Part shown: positions 46,373 through 54,909 of the stretch, piece after piece
Layout of the letters: every line of letters starts with the position of its first letter
Position numbering within the stretch: position 1 is the stretch's first letter
NCBI RefSeq assembly: GCF_001280305.1
Contig: NZ_CP012623.1
Coordinates: forward strand, 2,976,001 to 3,040,000
Origin: Hymenobacter sp. DG25A
GTDB taxonomy: Bacteria > Bacteroidota > Bacteroidia > Cytophagales > Hymenobacteraceae
Direction: 5' to 3'
DNA: 64,000 nucleotides
The notes under the pieces: generated by a model
Databases searched by the model: none
The model's input: only the letters and a program-made list of their open reading frames with translations
What the model was told of the DNA's origin: nothing
Program-made: the position numbers and the translations under genes

Positions 46373-49300
46373 TCATCCGGCCTGCAAATCCCGGCTCAGA
46401 TTATACAACGCCTGTTTCAGTGGGAGGAAGAATAACGTTTCTGGCAGGGTTTCGTCGGCGGAAAGCAGGCGCTGGAACTGGTGCAGGCCCAGGCTTAGAC
46501 TGTCCTCGATTTCGCGGAGCAGAATGTCCTTCACCCGTTGCCGGTCCACGTCTACGCCTACTTCGCGCATGAGGGGGGCTACTTCGTCGCCTTCCAATAC
46601 CAGGGTGAGGAAGTTTCGTACGTTTTCGAGTACCTGAGCTTTCAGGTCGGCATCTACCTGCGCCAGCTTGAGGCGGCGCTGCCCGATTTCGCCCGAATCC
46701 GGGGCGCCGGTGAACTTCACAGGCTTAATCCGGTCGTAGTCGGCGGTGGAAGCACCGTCTTCGAAGAGCACGCCGCCGTTGGTGGTGGCTTCTTTGGGAT
46801 TATCGGCCAGAATCACGCGGAAATTATGCGGTGCTTCGGTACCGGTTACGGCCTGGAAAATGGCTTTGGTAATCTTCTCAATAGCTGCCAGGTTGCTGCC
46901 CCCGGCCAGCAGGCGCAGGTACAGACTGCCTTTGCCGGAGAAGCACAGGTAGCGCGGCGTTTTCAGGCCGAGGTGCTGCACCAGCTGGGCGGTGTGGTAG
47001 ATAATGGCCGTGTAGTGCAGGTAGAACAGCACCCGCAGCTGGCGGCCTTTGCCCAAGCCCAGCGCCTGCGAGAAACGCAGTGCATCATCGTACTTAAACA
47101 GCAGCGAGGTTACGTCAGCGGAGCCGAAGTCGGCGTTGCGCAGGGCAGCGTTGAGGTAGCCTTTGTACTCCTGGTTTTGCTCCGAGTCGGGCAGGCTTTC
47201 GGCGTGCGCCACGCCCAGGCGCAGCAGGCCGTTTTGCTTGGGCGCACCCTGCACACGGGCGTAGCCGTCGCCCCACAGGTCGTCGCCGGCAAAGCGGAAC
47301 GAGGTGCTGAAGGCTGGATGCTGCTCGGCAAACACCAGCAAGTCGGTGGTACCCCCGCCAATGTCAATGTTGATGACGTTTTCGTCGCGGTTGGGCACCA
47401 CCTGGTTGGTGGCCGTGAGGTAGTAGTACGGCGCCACCGATTCGGTGAGGCACACTGTAGACCGGCGCACTTTAAACACCTCCTGAAACTTCTCATCCCA
47501 GACCTGCTGGAACTGATTGCGCAGGAAACCATCAAAGCTTAGCGGGGCAAACCACACCACGCGGGTATCTTCCAGAATGCCGCCGTGCAAAGCCGCCTTA
47601 TGGCGCATCAGCAGCAGCATTTCCTTGAAGAACGCCTCAATGCGCGATACCCCCTGCGGATCCAGCTCGGCCGACCACTTCAGGTTAGTAACAAAGCGGT
47701 TCTGGGGCAGCTCCGAGAGGGTTTCGGTGTTGATGCTGAAGCCCACGTTGATGTTGCTGAGCACCTTGGCCGGCTCGTTGGCGAAGCTGGTGGTTTCGCA
47801 CACGGCCGTCCGAATCGGAAACTCATAGGCGGAGCCGCCTTCGCCGATAAAGCTGGGAACAAACTCACGGGTTTGCAGCGTGGCAATATCACTCTGCATC
47901 TGCCCGGCACCGGAGCGGTAGCGCTGGGTTGCCGACTGCCCGGCATCGGGCAGCGGAGCGTGCAGCCATTCCACCTGCACATCGGCTTCGCCAATGGTAA
48001 GAGGCCGGGGATGCGCGCGCGGGCTATCAGCATAGGCTACGTGGGTGTTGGTGGTGCCAAAGTCTACTGCAAATGTGAAGCGGCGGGTTCCGCGCTCCAG
48101 CTCACGCCAGCGGGGCACTACCAGCCCTCGGGCCGGCGCCGCGCCCAGCATGGCGGGCGGGCAGGTAAGCTCGGCAATATCGAAGTGAGTGCCGGTTATT
48201 TCGTAGTAGGTACTACCGGCGCTGGCAACGCTCTTGGTAGTGCGCTCCTGTTTGGTGGCCCGACGAGCGGCTCCCTGGTCGGTTATCCGCTCACCACCGG
48301 CAAAGAAGGCCAGTTCATAGCGGCGCTGCAGCATGGTGGGCGAGTTATCGGCATCCACCAGCATTACCTTGTACAAATCGTTGTACTCGGGCTGCTGCCG
48401 GAACACATAGAACGGGAAAATACCCACGCCCACGTTGGCCCGCACAATGCGGCCTTTCTCCAGAATCTCGCGGCCCTGCGCATCTTTCGGGTTCTGCGGG
48501 TTGGTGTAATAGCTGCGCTCGAAGGTGATGAAGCGGCCACCCTGCACCGGCACGCGCAGCTGCACGCGCACGTGGTTCAGGTCGATGGTGAAGGTGAGCA
48601 GCTCGGCCAGATCATGCTCCGTGAAGTACTCAAAGAAGGTCTGGCGCAGCGGCAGCAGGTACGGGAAACGGGCGCGGCCCTGCCCGTCGGCCCCGTACTG
48701 GAACGTGACTTTGCCGGTGTGGTAGCGCTGGGTGTTCAGCTCGTAGGGCAGCTCTACCAGGGAGTCTTCCAGGAAGTCGCCTACCGTCAGATATGGGTAT
48801 TTAAAGCCTTTGCCGGGCAGCACGCGGCTTTCCAGCGCCAGCTCGTCGTGGTAGGGCACGGGCGTGCGGTCGTCCCAGGGCTGGCCGTTGAGGTAATTGG
48901 CCCCGGCCATGGTCAGGTTGGGGCGCAGTACCAGCGGGCGCGGGCGGCCGTTGCTGGCTTCGCGCGTGGGCTGAATGAACAAATCGGAGCTGGTCACGGC
49001 CGACTGATCGGCGCGGCCGGGCAGCGGCACCCCTTTTACTGATACCAGGTTGCCCTGGGCATCGGGCAGGGCCGGGAAGCGGCTCTGGAACTGCTGGGCT
49101 GTCCGGTCGCCCTGCATCTGCATCTGGTTGATGCGGGTGCGGTCGAGGGCGGCGTACACACTACCGGCAAACTCGCGGCTGCGCAGCTGCGGATAGGCCA
49201 GGAACAGCTCGTACACAAACTCCTGAAACTGCGGGTCACGCTGCTCCAGTAATACCGTCTGGCCATCGAAATAATGACCCCGGGCCTGCGGACGCTCCAG

Positions 49301-49843
49301 ATCCAGCGGCTTCACGGCCGGACCGGTGAACAGCAGCGTGAGCGGCGAGGTGCCCCCCAGCAGGCGCGGACCGCCCGCCAGCTCCGGCGACTCATAGAAA
49401 ATGAGGTACATGTCGGAGAAGCCCTGGAAGCGCTGGTCCTGGAAGAACAGCTGCAGGGTTTCGCCCAGCAGGCGGGTGCCTTCCTCGCTGCGCATCTTCC
49501 GGATTTCGGCCTCCGTGTTCCAGCGGCGCAGCGTGAGCTTGCGCCCGGCCTGGGAGTAGAGGTGGAAGTTGTAAAGCAGCTCCAGCAAATCCCAGTAGTG
49601 CGTTACCAGCTCGTGGTACACGGAGTTGGGGTTGCGCTGGCCTTCGCGGGCCAGGAAATCAAACGCCGTTTCAAACAGGTGCATCCGCGCAAACGGCGTC
49701 GGGATGCTAATGGCCAGATTGCGGGCTTTACCGCCCGTGGGGTCCGTTACGGTGTTGATTTCGGTACTGGTGACGGGGGCGGTTTTCTGCCAGCCTTGAA
49801 CTTGCTGGGACCCGTTATTATGCAGGCGAAGGACTTTAGCCAT
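46373..49843 (-). CDS. Giant protein with Hsp70/actin-type ATPase domain
   Basis: This 1156-residue cytoplasmic protein has two halves. Residues 1-580 match nothing I recognise and are rich in aromatic and beta-prone segments (HYWDLLELLYNFHLYSQAG, LTFTIDLNHVRVQLRVPV). From residue 588 there is an ASKHA ATPase: phosphate-1 loop Asp594 in VDFGTTNTHVAY, phosphate-2 loop at 825-834 (NIDIGGGTTDLLVF), and the adenosine loop FSGKGS at 968-973. No Hsp70 substrate-binding domain follows. The SrfB group, large proteins of similar size, is one family to compare. It is encoded next to a tubulin-like GTPase. Confidence 0.82.
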   Translation of the reverse strand: MAKVLRLHNNGSQQVQGWQKTAPVTSTEINTVTDPTGGKARNLAISIPTPFARMHLFETAFDFLAREGQRNPNSVYHELVTHYWDLLELLYNFHLYSQAGRKLTLRRWNTEAEIRKMRSEEGTRLLGETLQLFFQDQRFQGFSDMYLIFYESPELAGGPRLLGGTSPLTLLFTGPAVKPLDLERPQARGHYFDGQTVLLEQRDPQFQEFVYELFLAYPQLRSREFAGSVYAALDRTRINQMQMQGDRTAQQFQSRFPALPDAQGNLVSVKGVPLPGRADQSAVTSSDLFIQPTREASNGRPRPLVLRPNLTMAGANYLNGQPWDDRTPVPYHDELALESRVLPGKGFKYPYLTVGDFLEDSLVELPYELNTQRYHTGKVTFQYGADGQGRARFPYLLPLRQTFFEYFTEHDLAELLTFTIDLNHVRVQLRVPVQGGRFITFERSYYTNPQNPKDAQGREILEKGRIVRANVGVGIFPFYVFRQQPEYNDLYKVMLVDADNSPTMLQRRYELAFFAGGERITDQGAARRATKQERTTKSVASAGSTYYEITGTHFDIAELTCPPAMLGAAPARGLVVPRWRELERGTRRFTFAVDFGTTNTHVAYADSPRAHPRPLTIGEADVQVEWLHAPLPDAGQSATQRYRSGAGQMQSDIATLQTREFVPSFIGEGGSAYEFPIRTAVCETTSFANEPAKVLSNINVGFSINTETLSELPQNRFVTNLKWSAELDPQGVSRIEAFFKEMLLLMRHKAALHGGILEDTRVVWFAPLSFDGFLRNQFQQVWDEKFQEVFKVRRSTVCLTESVAPYYYLTATNQVVPNRDENVINIDIGGGTTDLLVFAEQHPAFSTSFRFAGDDLWGDGYARVQGAPKQNGLLRLGVAHAESLPDSEQNQEYKGYLNAALRNADFGSADVTSLLFKYDDALRFSQALGLGKGRQLRVLFYLHYTAIIYHTAQLVQHLGLKTPRYLCFSGKGSLYLRLLAGGSNLAAIEKITKAIFQAVTGTEAPHNFRVILADNPKEATTNGGVLFEDGASTADYDRIKPVKFTGAPDSGEIGQRRLKLAQVDADLKAQVLENVRNFLTLVLEGDEVAPLMREVGVDVDRQRVKDILLREIEDSLSLGLHQFQRLLSADETLPETLFFLPLKQALYNLSRDLQAG

Positions 49844-49866
49844 TCTAAGTTTGCTTTGATTTGAAC

Positions 49867-50133
49867 GGAGTCCCCTCCTTTTTTAAGGAGGGGTGCCCGG
49901 AGGGCGGGGTGGTTCAGGCGTTGTTTTGTTGTTTGCTTATTCCGTCATGTCGAGCGTAGTCGAGACATCTCGCGGGCTGATGTTGGGGTGCTAATCACTA
50001 TTTACCACACTAGCGAGATGTCTCGACTACGCTCGACATGACGGGTGGTTTTCAGCTGAACAACATCAGCAACGAGGTCAACCACCCCAGCGGCAGTAAA
50101 CTGCCACGTCCCCTCCTCATCTGAGGAGGGGAA
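49867..50133. repeat. Inverted repeat, family C (copy 2), enclosing family B
   Basis: Two related but imperfect arms (about 49867-49914 and 50080-50133) each hold a CCCCTCCT...AGGAGGGG hairpin (49872-49893 and 50110-50131) and a GGGGTGGTT box, the same elements as at 44301-44433. A family B repeat lies between them. Together they fill the whole gap between the actin-like and tubulin-like genes. Confidence 0.75.
49942..50044. repeat. Inverted repeat, family B
   Basis: Perfect 32-base arms (49942-49973 and 50013-50044), starting CCGTCATGTCGAGCGTAGTC and ending in GAGACATCTCGC, are 39 bases apart. The arms are of the type that I know as scattered intergenic repeats in Hymenobacter-like genomes. 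It is nested in family C copy 2. Confidence 0.9.
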
Positions 50134-50145
50134 TTAACGTTCTGT

Positions 50146-51594
50146 TTAAACGACTTTCACCTTTTCCTCAAAGGCCTTGTCGGTCACATCGTAGAACAGG
50201 GCCAGCAGCTTCTTGAAGTTGTCGGGCTCGTTGATGGACTTATCGGCTTTGTTGAGGCTGTCGAGGATGTAGTTGTGGCTGAGGCCTTTGTTGAAGAAGT
50301 CGTTCCACTTCTTTTCCACGGGCTTGCCGGCAATCATGGCGTTGAAATCCTCGGTGGTCAGGTCGAAGGGGCGGAAGGCACGGCGGTTCTGGGAGAGTTC
50401 CTGCAGCCACTGGTCTACCCCAAACTCAGGGCTGTGCAGCAGGTTGTTCAGCTCCCGAAAGATGGGCTCGTTGCGCAGCGCGTAGTCCAGCTTCAGGTTG
50501 TCGTGGTAGGGTGCCTTGTCATCGGGCAGGTGCTGCTTGTGGTAGCGCGAGAAGTACAGCAGCTGCGTGAGGTGCTTGGCAATCAGCTCGCGGCTTTCAT
50601 CGGGCAGGTGGCCAAACTGCACCTCCATCGAATCAGAGCCTAAGCCATACTCGTGGAAGTGGGGCGCACCGCTGCGCAGCTCGGCATCGGAGTACTGCAT
50701 GAAATCCACGATGCTGAGGGCGGCCAGCAGCTCAATGAGGTGGGCTTTGTTTTTCTGCTGGGTGCCGCCGGGCTGGTTGTCGTAGGGCGTGTCGGGCGTG
50801 TCGGCCAGGTAGTACAGTGCATCCAGGCCCGGCAGATTGTGCTCGTAGTAGCTGAGCGCCGCCTTGGTTTTGGTCAGGAAGTTGTTGGAGTCGATAACCT
50901 GATTGTCCTCGCTTTGCAGCGCAAAATACGGCATCACGGTTACCGCACCAGTCAGCGCGTCGCGCAGGTAACGGGCGTTGCTAAGGCGGGTGTTGGGGTC
51001 TTTCAGGTTTTTGAGCAGCAGCGGAAAACCAGCCGCGCCAGTACCCCCAAAAATGCTCGATATAAAGAATACCCGGTCACCCTCCTGGAAGTTATCTGCA
51101 AAAAACCGCATTTCCGGGCTCTCCACCACCTTGTTCAGCACCACGGAGCCCACGTTTGGCGAGCCGCGGAAGCCAATGGTAAGCGGGCTTTCCAGGTTGT
51201 CCTGGGTGAATAGCAGCTCTACCACGGCCTTGGAATCCACGGAAAGCTGGTCGTAGTGCAGGTACTGGCGGAAACTCTGGTTGATACCGCCGAAGTCGAA
51301 GATAAAGGTATCCTTCACGCCGCCATTGGCATCGGCTGAGATATTGCTCAGCGTGCTGATGTCGGTTTTGAAGAAGCCTTCCTCTTGCTGGCCCAGACGG
51401 CGGTGCACCTGTTGGTAGCTTTGCAGCAAGGCCACCGTGCGGTTCATGTCGCCGTTGTGGGCGTCGGGGTCGATGATGATGGGCACTACCCGGTCGCAGT
51501 TGGGAAGCTCTACGCCCGAGGCCAGCAGCATGGTGAGCGAGCGAATGACGCGCGAGCCTGTGCCGCCGATGCCGAATAAAAACAGTTTAGCCAT
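50146..51594 (-). CDS. Tubulin/FtsZ-like GTPase
   Basis: This 482-residue cytoplasmic protein begins with the first strand and glycine loop of the tubulin fold (KLFLFGIGGTGSRVIRSL, residues 4-20), followed by IIIDPDAHNG where FtsZ has its second loop. The tubulin signature loop is FFISSIFGGTGAAGFPLL, with GGTGAAG at 183-189, corresponding to GGGTGTG in FtsZ. The rest is helical and not FtsZ-like, so it is not the division protein; it fits the divergent tubulin-like families (Tubulin_2 type) often found beside VWA or ATPase genes. Whether it polymerises cannot be told. Confidence 0.8.
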   Translation of the reverse strand: MAKLFLFGIGGTGSRVIRSLTMLLASGVELPNCDRVVPIIIDPDAHNGDMNRTVALLQSYQQVHRRLGQQEEGFFKTDISTLSNISADANGGVKDTFIFDFGGINQSFRQYLHYDQLSVDSKAVVELLFTQDNLESPLTIGFRGSPNVGSVVLNKVVESPEMRFFADNFQEGDRVFFISSIFGGTGAAGFPLLLKNLKDPNTRLSNARYLRDALTGAVTVMPYFALQSEDNQVIDSNNFLTKTKAALSYYEHNLPGLDALYYLADTPDTPYDNQPGGTQQKNKAHLIELLAALSIVDFMQYSDAELRSGAPHFHEYGLGSDSMEVQFGHLPDESRELIAKHLTQLLYFSRYHKQHLPDDKAPYHDNLKLDYALRNEPIFRELNNLLHSPEFGVDQWLQELSQNRRAFRPFDLTTEDFNAMIAGKPVEKKWNDFFNKGLSHNYILDSLNKADKSINEPDNFKKLLALFYDVTDKAFEEKVKVV

Positions 51595-51615
51595 GAGTTG
51601 CGAGTGCTAAATGAC

Positions 51616-51742
51616 TGTAGCGCGAAGCTCCAGCTTCGCGCATCGTTCAACAGAATATCTGAACGATAAAAACAATCAGAATCGTAAAAACGGCGCGGTG
51701 GCCATTGTTCAACGATACACGAAGCTGGAGCTTCGCGCTACA
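51616..51742. repeat. Inverted repeat, family A (copy 2)
   Basis: Arms 51616-51640 and 51718-51742 are complementary with one mismatch and are nearly identical to the arms at 1415-1522. Inside them a second arm pair of the form ATCGTTCAACA is also present. It fills the gap between the three-helix membrane gene and the tubulin-like gene. Confidence 0.85.
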
Positions 51743-51743
51743 C

Positions 51744-52136
51744 TTAAAACGGAGTGGTGCTGGCGTTGGTGGAACCGCGGCGCAGCAACAGGGAAAACAC
51801 GAAAAACCACAGCATCCCCAAAACGGCATTCCAGGTAGCCAGCCAGTAGATATAGCTGTGCTCGGTAGCCTGCTGGGCGTTGGCCTGCCAGATGGCAATA
51901 ATGAAGGCCAGCACCGCATTCAGGAAGAAGAAAATACCCCAGTGGCGGCCTTTGTTGAAGGTGGCCACGCCCATGGCGCGGTTAATCACATAGTAGAACA
52001 CTACCACCAGCGCCAGGGAAAGACCGATGTTCAGCAGGCCAATGTTGGGGAAGATAACGTCGCGGTACACGGGGGTATCCGCAGGTGGTTGAGGGGAGCC
52101 AATGATTTCGTAGAGGAACCGGAAGAATGCTTTCAT
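51744..52136 (-). CDS. Small three-helix membrane protein of the cluster
   Basis: This 130-residue protein has a soluble start (MKAFFRFLYEIIGSPQPP), then three hydrophobic helices: NIGLLNIGLSLALVVVFYYV, HWGIFFFLNAVLAFIIAIW and YWLATWNAVLGMLWFFVFSL. The C-terminus is a short Ser/Thr-rich tail. No family is recognised. It lies between the VWA-like lipoprotein gene and the tubulin-like gene, on the same strand, so it is probably a membrane anchor for the system. Confidence 0.7.
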   Translation of the reverse strand: MKAFFRFLYEIIGSPQPPADTPVYRDVIFPNIGLLNIGLSLALVVVFYYVINRAMGVATFNKGRHWGIFFFLNAVLAFIIAIWQANAQQATEHSYIYWLATWNAVLGMLWFFVFSLLLRRGSTNASTTPF

Positions 52137-52227
52137 GGAACGGGGAGAGAGGCGCGCCTGGCTGGTGCGTGGGTAAAGGAACGGTAAACGAACAGGTATT
52201 AGTACGTAGGGAGGTTGCGCCGGGCAA

Positions 52228-53607
52228 TTACCGGGCCGGTTGCAGGATCAGGGGCACCGTGAAAACGGGCCGAACGTCCTGCTCACTGGTGGTTACCGCT
52301 TCCACCCCATCCAGCAAAGAACTGAAGGCAAATGTTTTAGCGCCGGCCTGGTTGATATTGCTGTCGTTTTTGGTGGTCCACTCATTTATCCAGGTGGGGC
52401 GCTTGTTATTGAGCACTAGCTGGAGCGGGCGCTCGGCCTTGGCCATGCGGGTAAGGCGCACTTTTACAAAGTGCGTATAGCCGGACTCGGGGCCGCTGCT
52501 GGCGCGGGTCTGGTCGGTGGCGGCAAATACCTGGGTGATTTTGGCATCGGTGTCCACGCCTACCAGCTGCAGGTTGGCTTTCAGGTACGTCAGGTCACGG
52601 TACAGGGCAGGCAACGGCGCCATGTTCAGGCCCACCACAAACTCCACGGGCTGCTGAGCCGATACTTCACTGACGGCTACTGTGTGGTAGGAAGCCCCCG
52701 CGGCCCGCTTGCTGGCCCCGGCATCACCATAGTACCAGCCGCCCTGGTTCTGGAATTTGCTGAGCAGTGAGGAAGAAGGCGTGGGGTATTTCACGCCGAA
52801 ATGGGCCTGCTGGGCGGGCTGCTTGCTGAGCAGGGCCGCATCAAAGCGGCGCACGGCATCTGCGGGGCCGATTACCCAGAAATAGTACGGAATGTCAGTA
52901 TCGCAGCAGTTGGCGCGCTTGGCCCCGCCGGTTTTCAGGGCCGGGTAGTAGATACCGTGAAAGTCAGAAGTGAAGCCGTACACAGAAACGGCCAGATCTG
53001 AGCGGCCTGCGCGGTTCAGGGCGTCGGTAATATCGGTTTTAATGTAGGGAATAGCGCCGGCGTTTTTCGGCGAGTAAATAAAGTCCGAAATCAGCACACT
53101 GACGGTGTTGGGCTCATAATAATGGCTCACCAGCGTATCGAGCACGGAGGGAATATCGGTGCTCTTGGCGGGCTCCCGGATGCCGCCGCGTACGGTGCCG
53201 GAAAGCTGCTGGTATGTGTCGCGGTAGGGCTTTTCCTTGATGCGGAAGAACTGCTTCTGCTGCACCGCCGTGCTCCGGTTTAAGTCAGACAGAAACTGGG
53301 CTACGTGCTGTTGAAAGCGGGTATTCTCGGCACTGGCACCGGGTTTTGGCATAAAGCCTTCCATGGAACCCGATACTTCCAGGAAAATAGCGACGCGGGC
53401 TAGCGGCGCTTCGGGCTGCTCCCCTTCGGGCACCGAGGGTTCAGCAGCTACCGGCGCCGGGGCCGCTGGCTTTTCTTCCGCCGACGGGGTGGTTTTAGAT
53501 ACCGTAGCGGTGTCTTCGGACTTTATATCCTCCCGCGAATAACAGCCGGCCAGCAACAGGGCAGCTGCCATAGCCGGCAGCAGGCGAGAAAAAACAGGGT
53601 TTCGCAT
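52228..53607 (-). CDS. VWA-like lipoprotein, first gene of the cluster
   Basis: The ATG at 53607 gives a 459-residue protein with a lipoprotein signal ending AAALLLAGC (Cys22). A Pro/Ala/Glu-rich stalk (residues 30-70) leads into a von Willebrand factor A-like domain: RVAIFLEVSGSMEGF at 71-85, where the metal-site DxSxS has Glu77 in place of Asp, then the Thr region KSTDIPSVLDTLVSHY and TVSVLISDFIYSP for the third metal-site motif. The C-terminal part is beta-rich. Lipid anchoring puts it in the periplasm, at the inner or outer membrane. VWA domains usually mediate protein contacts. Confidence 0.75.
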   Translation of the reverse strand: MRNPVFSRLLPAMAAALLLAGCYSREDIKSEDTATVSKTTPSAEEKPAAPAPVAAEPSVPEGEQPEAPLARVAIFLEVSGSMEGFMPKPGASAENTRFQQHVAQFLSDLNRSTAVQQKQFFRIKEKPYRDTYQQLSGTVRGGIREPAKSTDIPSVLDTLVSHYYEPNTVSVLISDFIYSPKNAGAIPYIKTDITDALNRAGRSDLAVSVYGFTSDFHGIYYPALKTGGAKRANCCDTDIPYYFWVIGPADAVRRFDAALLSKQPAQQAHFGVKYPTPSSSLLSKFQNQGGWYYGDAGASKRAAGASYHTVAVSEVSAQQPVEFVVGLNMAPLPALYRDLTYLKANLQLVGVDTDAKITQVFAATDQTRASSGPESGYTHFVKVRLTRMAKAERPLQLVLNNKRPTWINEWTTKNDSNINQAGAKTFAFSSLLDGVEAVTTSEQDVRPVFTVPLILQPAR

Positions 53608-53723
53608 CGAGCCAAAGTAACGTTTCACGGCCGAAGCCGCAACCCCGCGTACTGCCAAGCCGCCCCGCGGGTTGTGCCGAAACGCGCAGTTGAGCAGAAA
53701 ATTTTAGTTTGAAGATATTCCTA

Positions 53724-53892
53724 CGTGTCATTGCGAGGCAGAAGCCGAAGCAATCCGTCCCTTAAAACATGCAAAGCCCCAATAAAACCAGAAAGCCCTT
53801 GACGCATGCACCACGCGTCAAGGGCTTTCTGGTAAAAGGGAGTATCTGGCTTTGGAAAGGACGGATTGCTTCGCTTCGCTCGCAATGACACG
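53724..53892. repeat. Inverted repeat, family D, with internal hairpin
   Basis: Outer arms TGTCATTGCGAGGCAGAAGC...CAATCCGTCC (53724-53760) and its imperfect complement (53859-53892) enclose a perfect 18-base hairpin (53788-53805 and 53815-53832) of the form CCAGAAAGCCCTTGACGC. The inner hairpin could terminate the nucleotidyltransferase transcript. The region 53608-53910 holds nothing else that I can see. Confidence 0.8.
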
Positions 53893-53910
53893 GACCGCAC
53901 AGTTCCTTCC

Positions 53911-54909
53911 TTAGCTATAATCTATTTCCGTATTGTCACCAATATTAATGCTGTGGTTCAGGCCCCGGAAGGAGGCATCAGAGCCCACAATGCAGTCGTG
54001 CATCACGGCGGAGCGCAGCTCGGAGTAGGAGCCGATGATGGAGTCGCTCAGGATGGTGTTTTTGACGATGGTCCGGTCGCCGATTGCCACGTTGGGGCCA
54101 ATGATGGAGTGCGAAATCTGGCAGTCCTTGCCAATGCTGACCGGCGGAATAATAATGGTATCGGGAAACTCGGGGTAGAGGCGGGCCAGGAACTCGGGGC
54201 GGTTAAGCAGACGGGCGTTGGCTTCCAGCAGGGTTTCCTTGCGGCCGCAGTCAAACCAGTTGTCTACCGGCGTGGTGGTAATTTCCTCGCCCTGCTGAAT
54301 GAGGCGCATCAGCGCGTCGGTCAGCTGAAACTCGCCGTGGGTGCGCAGGTCCTCATTTATGATGTACTCCAGGGCTTCGGCCAGGCGCTCGGGGTGGGCT
54401 ATTTTGTACAGGCCCACCATGGCGTAGTTGGACTTGGGGATTTTGGGCTTTTCCACCACTTTGGTTACGCGGCCGCCGCTGCTGGTTTCTACCAGGCCAA
54501 ACATGCCGGGGGTTTTCACCTCTTTCACGGCCAGCACGGTACCGGGCATGGCCAGCAGTTTGGGCAGATCAATGTCCACAATGGTGTCGCCCAGCAGAAT
54601 CAGCACACCGTCGGGGTCGTGGCGGAAGGTGTCGCGGGCCAGCCACAGGGCATGCCCAATGCCTTCGCGCGGTTCCTGCACCACAAAGGTGGACTTCAGA
54701 TCGGGGTATTCGCGGCGCACGTAGCGCTCAATTTTCTCGCCCAGGTAGCCAATGATAAACACAAACTCCTCGAAGCCGGCATCGCGCAAACGGTCTATGA
54801 TGTGGCCCAGGATGGTGTTGCCGGCCACGGGTACCAGCGACTTGGGCTGGGTGTGCGTATGGGGCCGCAGGCGCGACCCAATGCCGGCAACGGGAATGAC
54901 TGCTTTCAT
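53911..54909 (-). CDS. Sugar-phosphate nucleotidyltransferase
   Basis: This 332-residue enzyme makes an NDP-sugar from a sugar-1-phosphate and an NTP. The start at 54909 gives MKAVIPVAGIGSRLRPHT, the nucleotide-binding loop; the Lys of QPKSLVPVAG and the metal Asp of LLGDTIVDID follow. The C-terminus has left-handed beta-helix repeats (CQISHSIIGPNVAIGDRTI, LSDSIIGSYSELRSAVM). The sequence fits the group between glucose-1-phosphate thymidylyl- and mannose-1-phosphate guanylyltransferases; the sugar and base are not certain. Confidence 0.9.
   Translation of the reverse strand: MKAVIPVAGIGSRLRPHTHTQPKSLVPVAGNTILGHIIDRLRDAGFEEFVFIIGYLGEKIERYVRREYPDLKSTFVVQEPREGIGHALWLARDTFRHDPDGVLILLGDTIVDIDLPKLLAMPGTVLAVKEVKTPGMFGLVETSSGGRVTKVVEKPKIPKSNYAMVGLYKIAHPERLAEALEYIINEDLRTHGEFQLTDALMRLIQQGEEITTTPVDNWFDCGRKETLLEANARLLNRPEFLARLYPEFPDTIIIPPVSIGKDCQISHSIIGPNVAIGDRTIVKNTILSDSIIGSYSELRSAVMHDCIVGSDASFRGLNHSINIGDNTEIDYS

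Noticed and set aside
47585..49042. A 485-codon plus-strand frame inside the actin-like ATPase gene
   Set aside because: It is antisense to a gene with clear ATPase motifs and has no recognisable domain.
41233..53607. A complete Zorya defence system
   Set aside because: Only ZorA- and ZorB-like proteins are seen; no ZorC, no ZorD helicase-nuclease and no ZorE HNH nuclease is encoded nearby, so the name would mislead.
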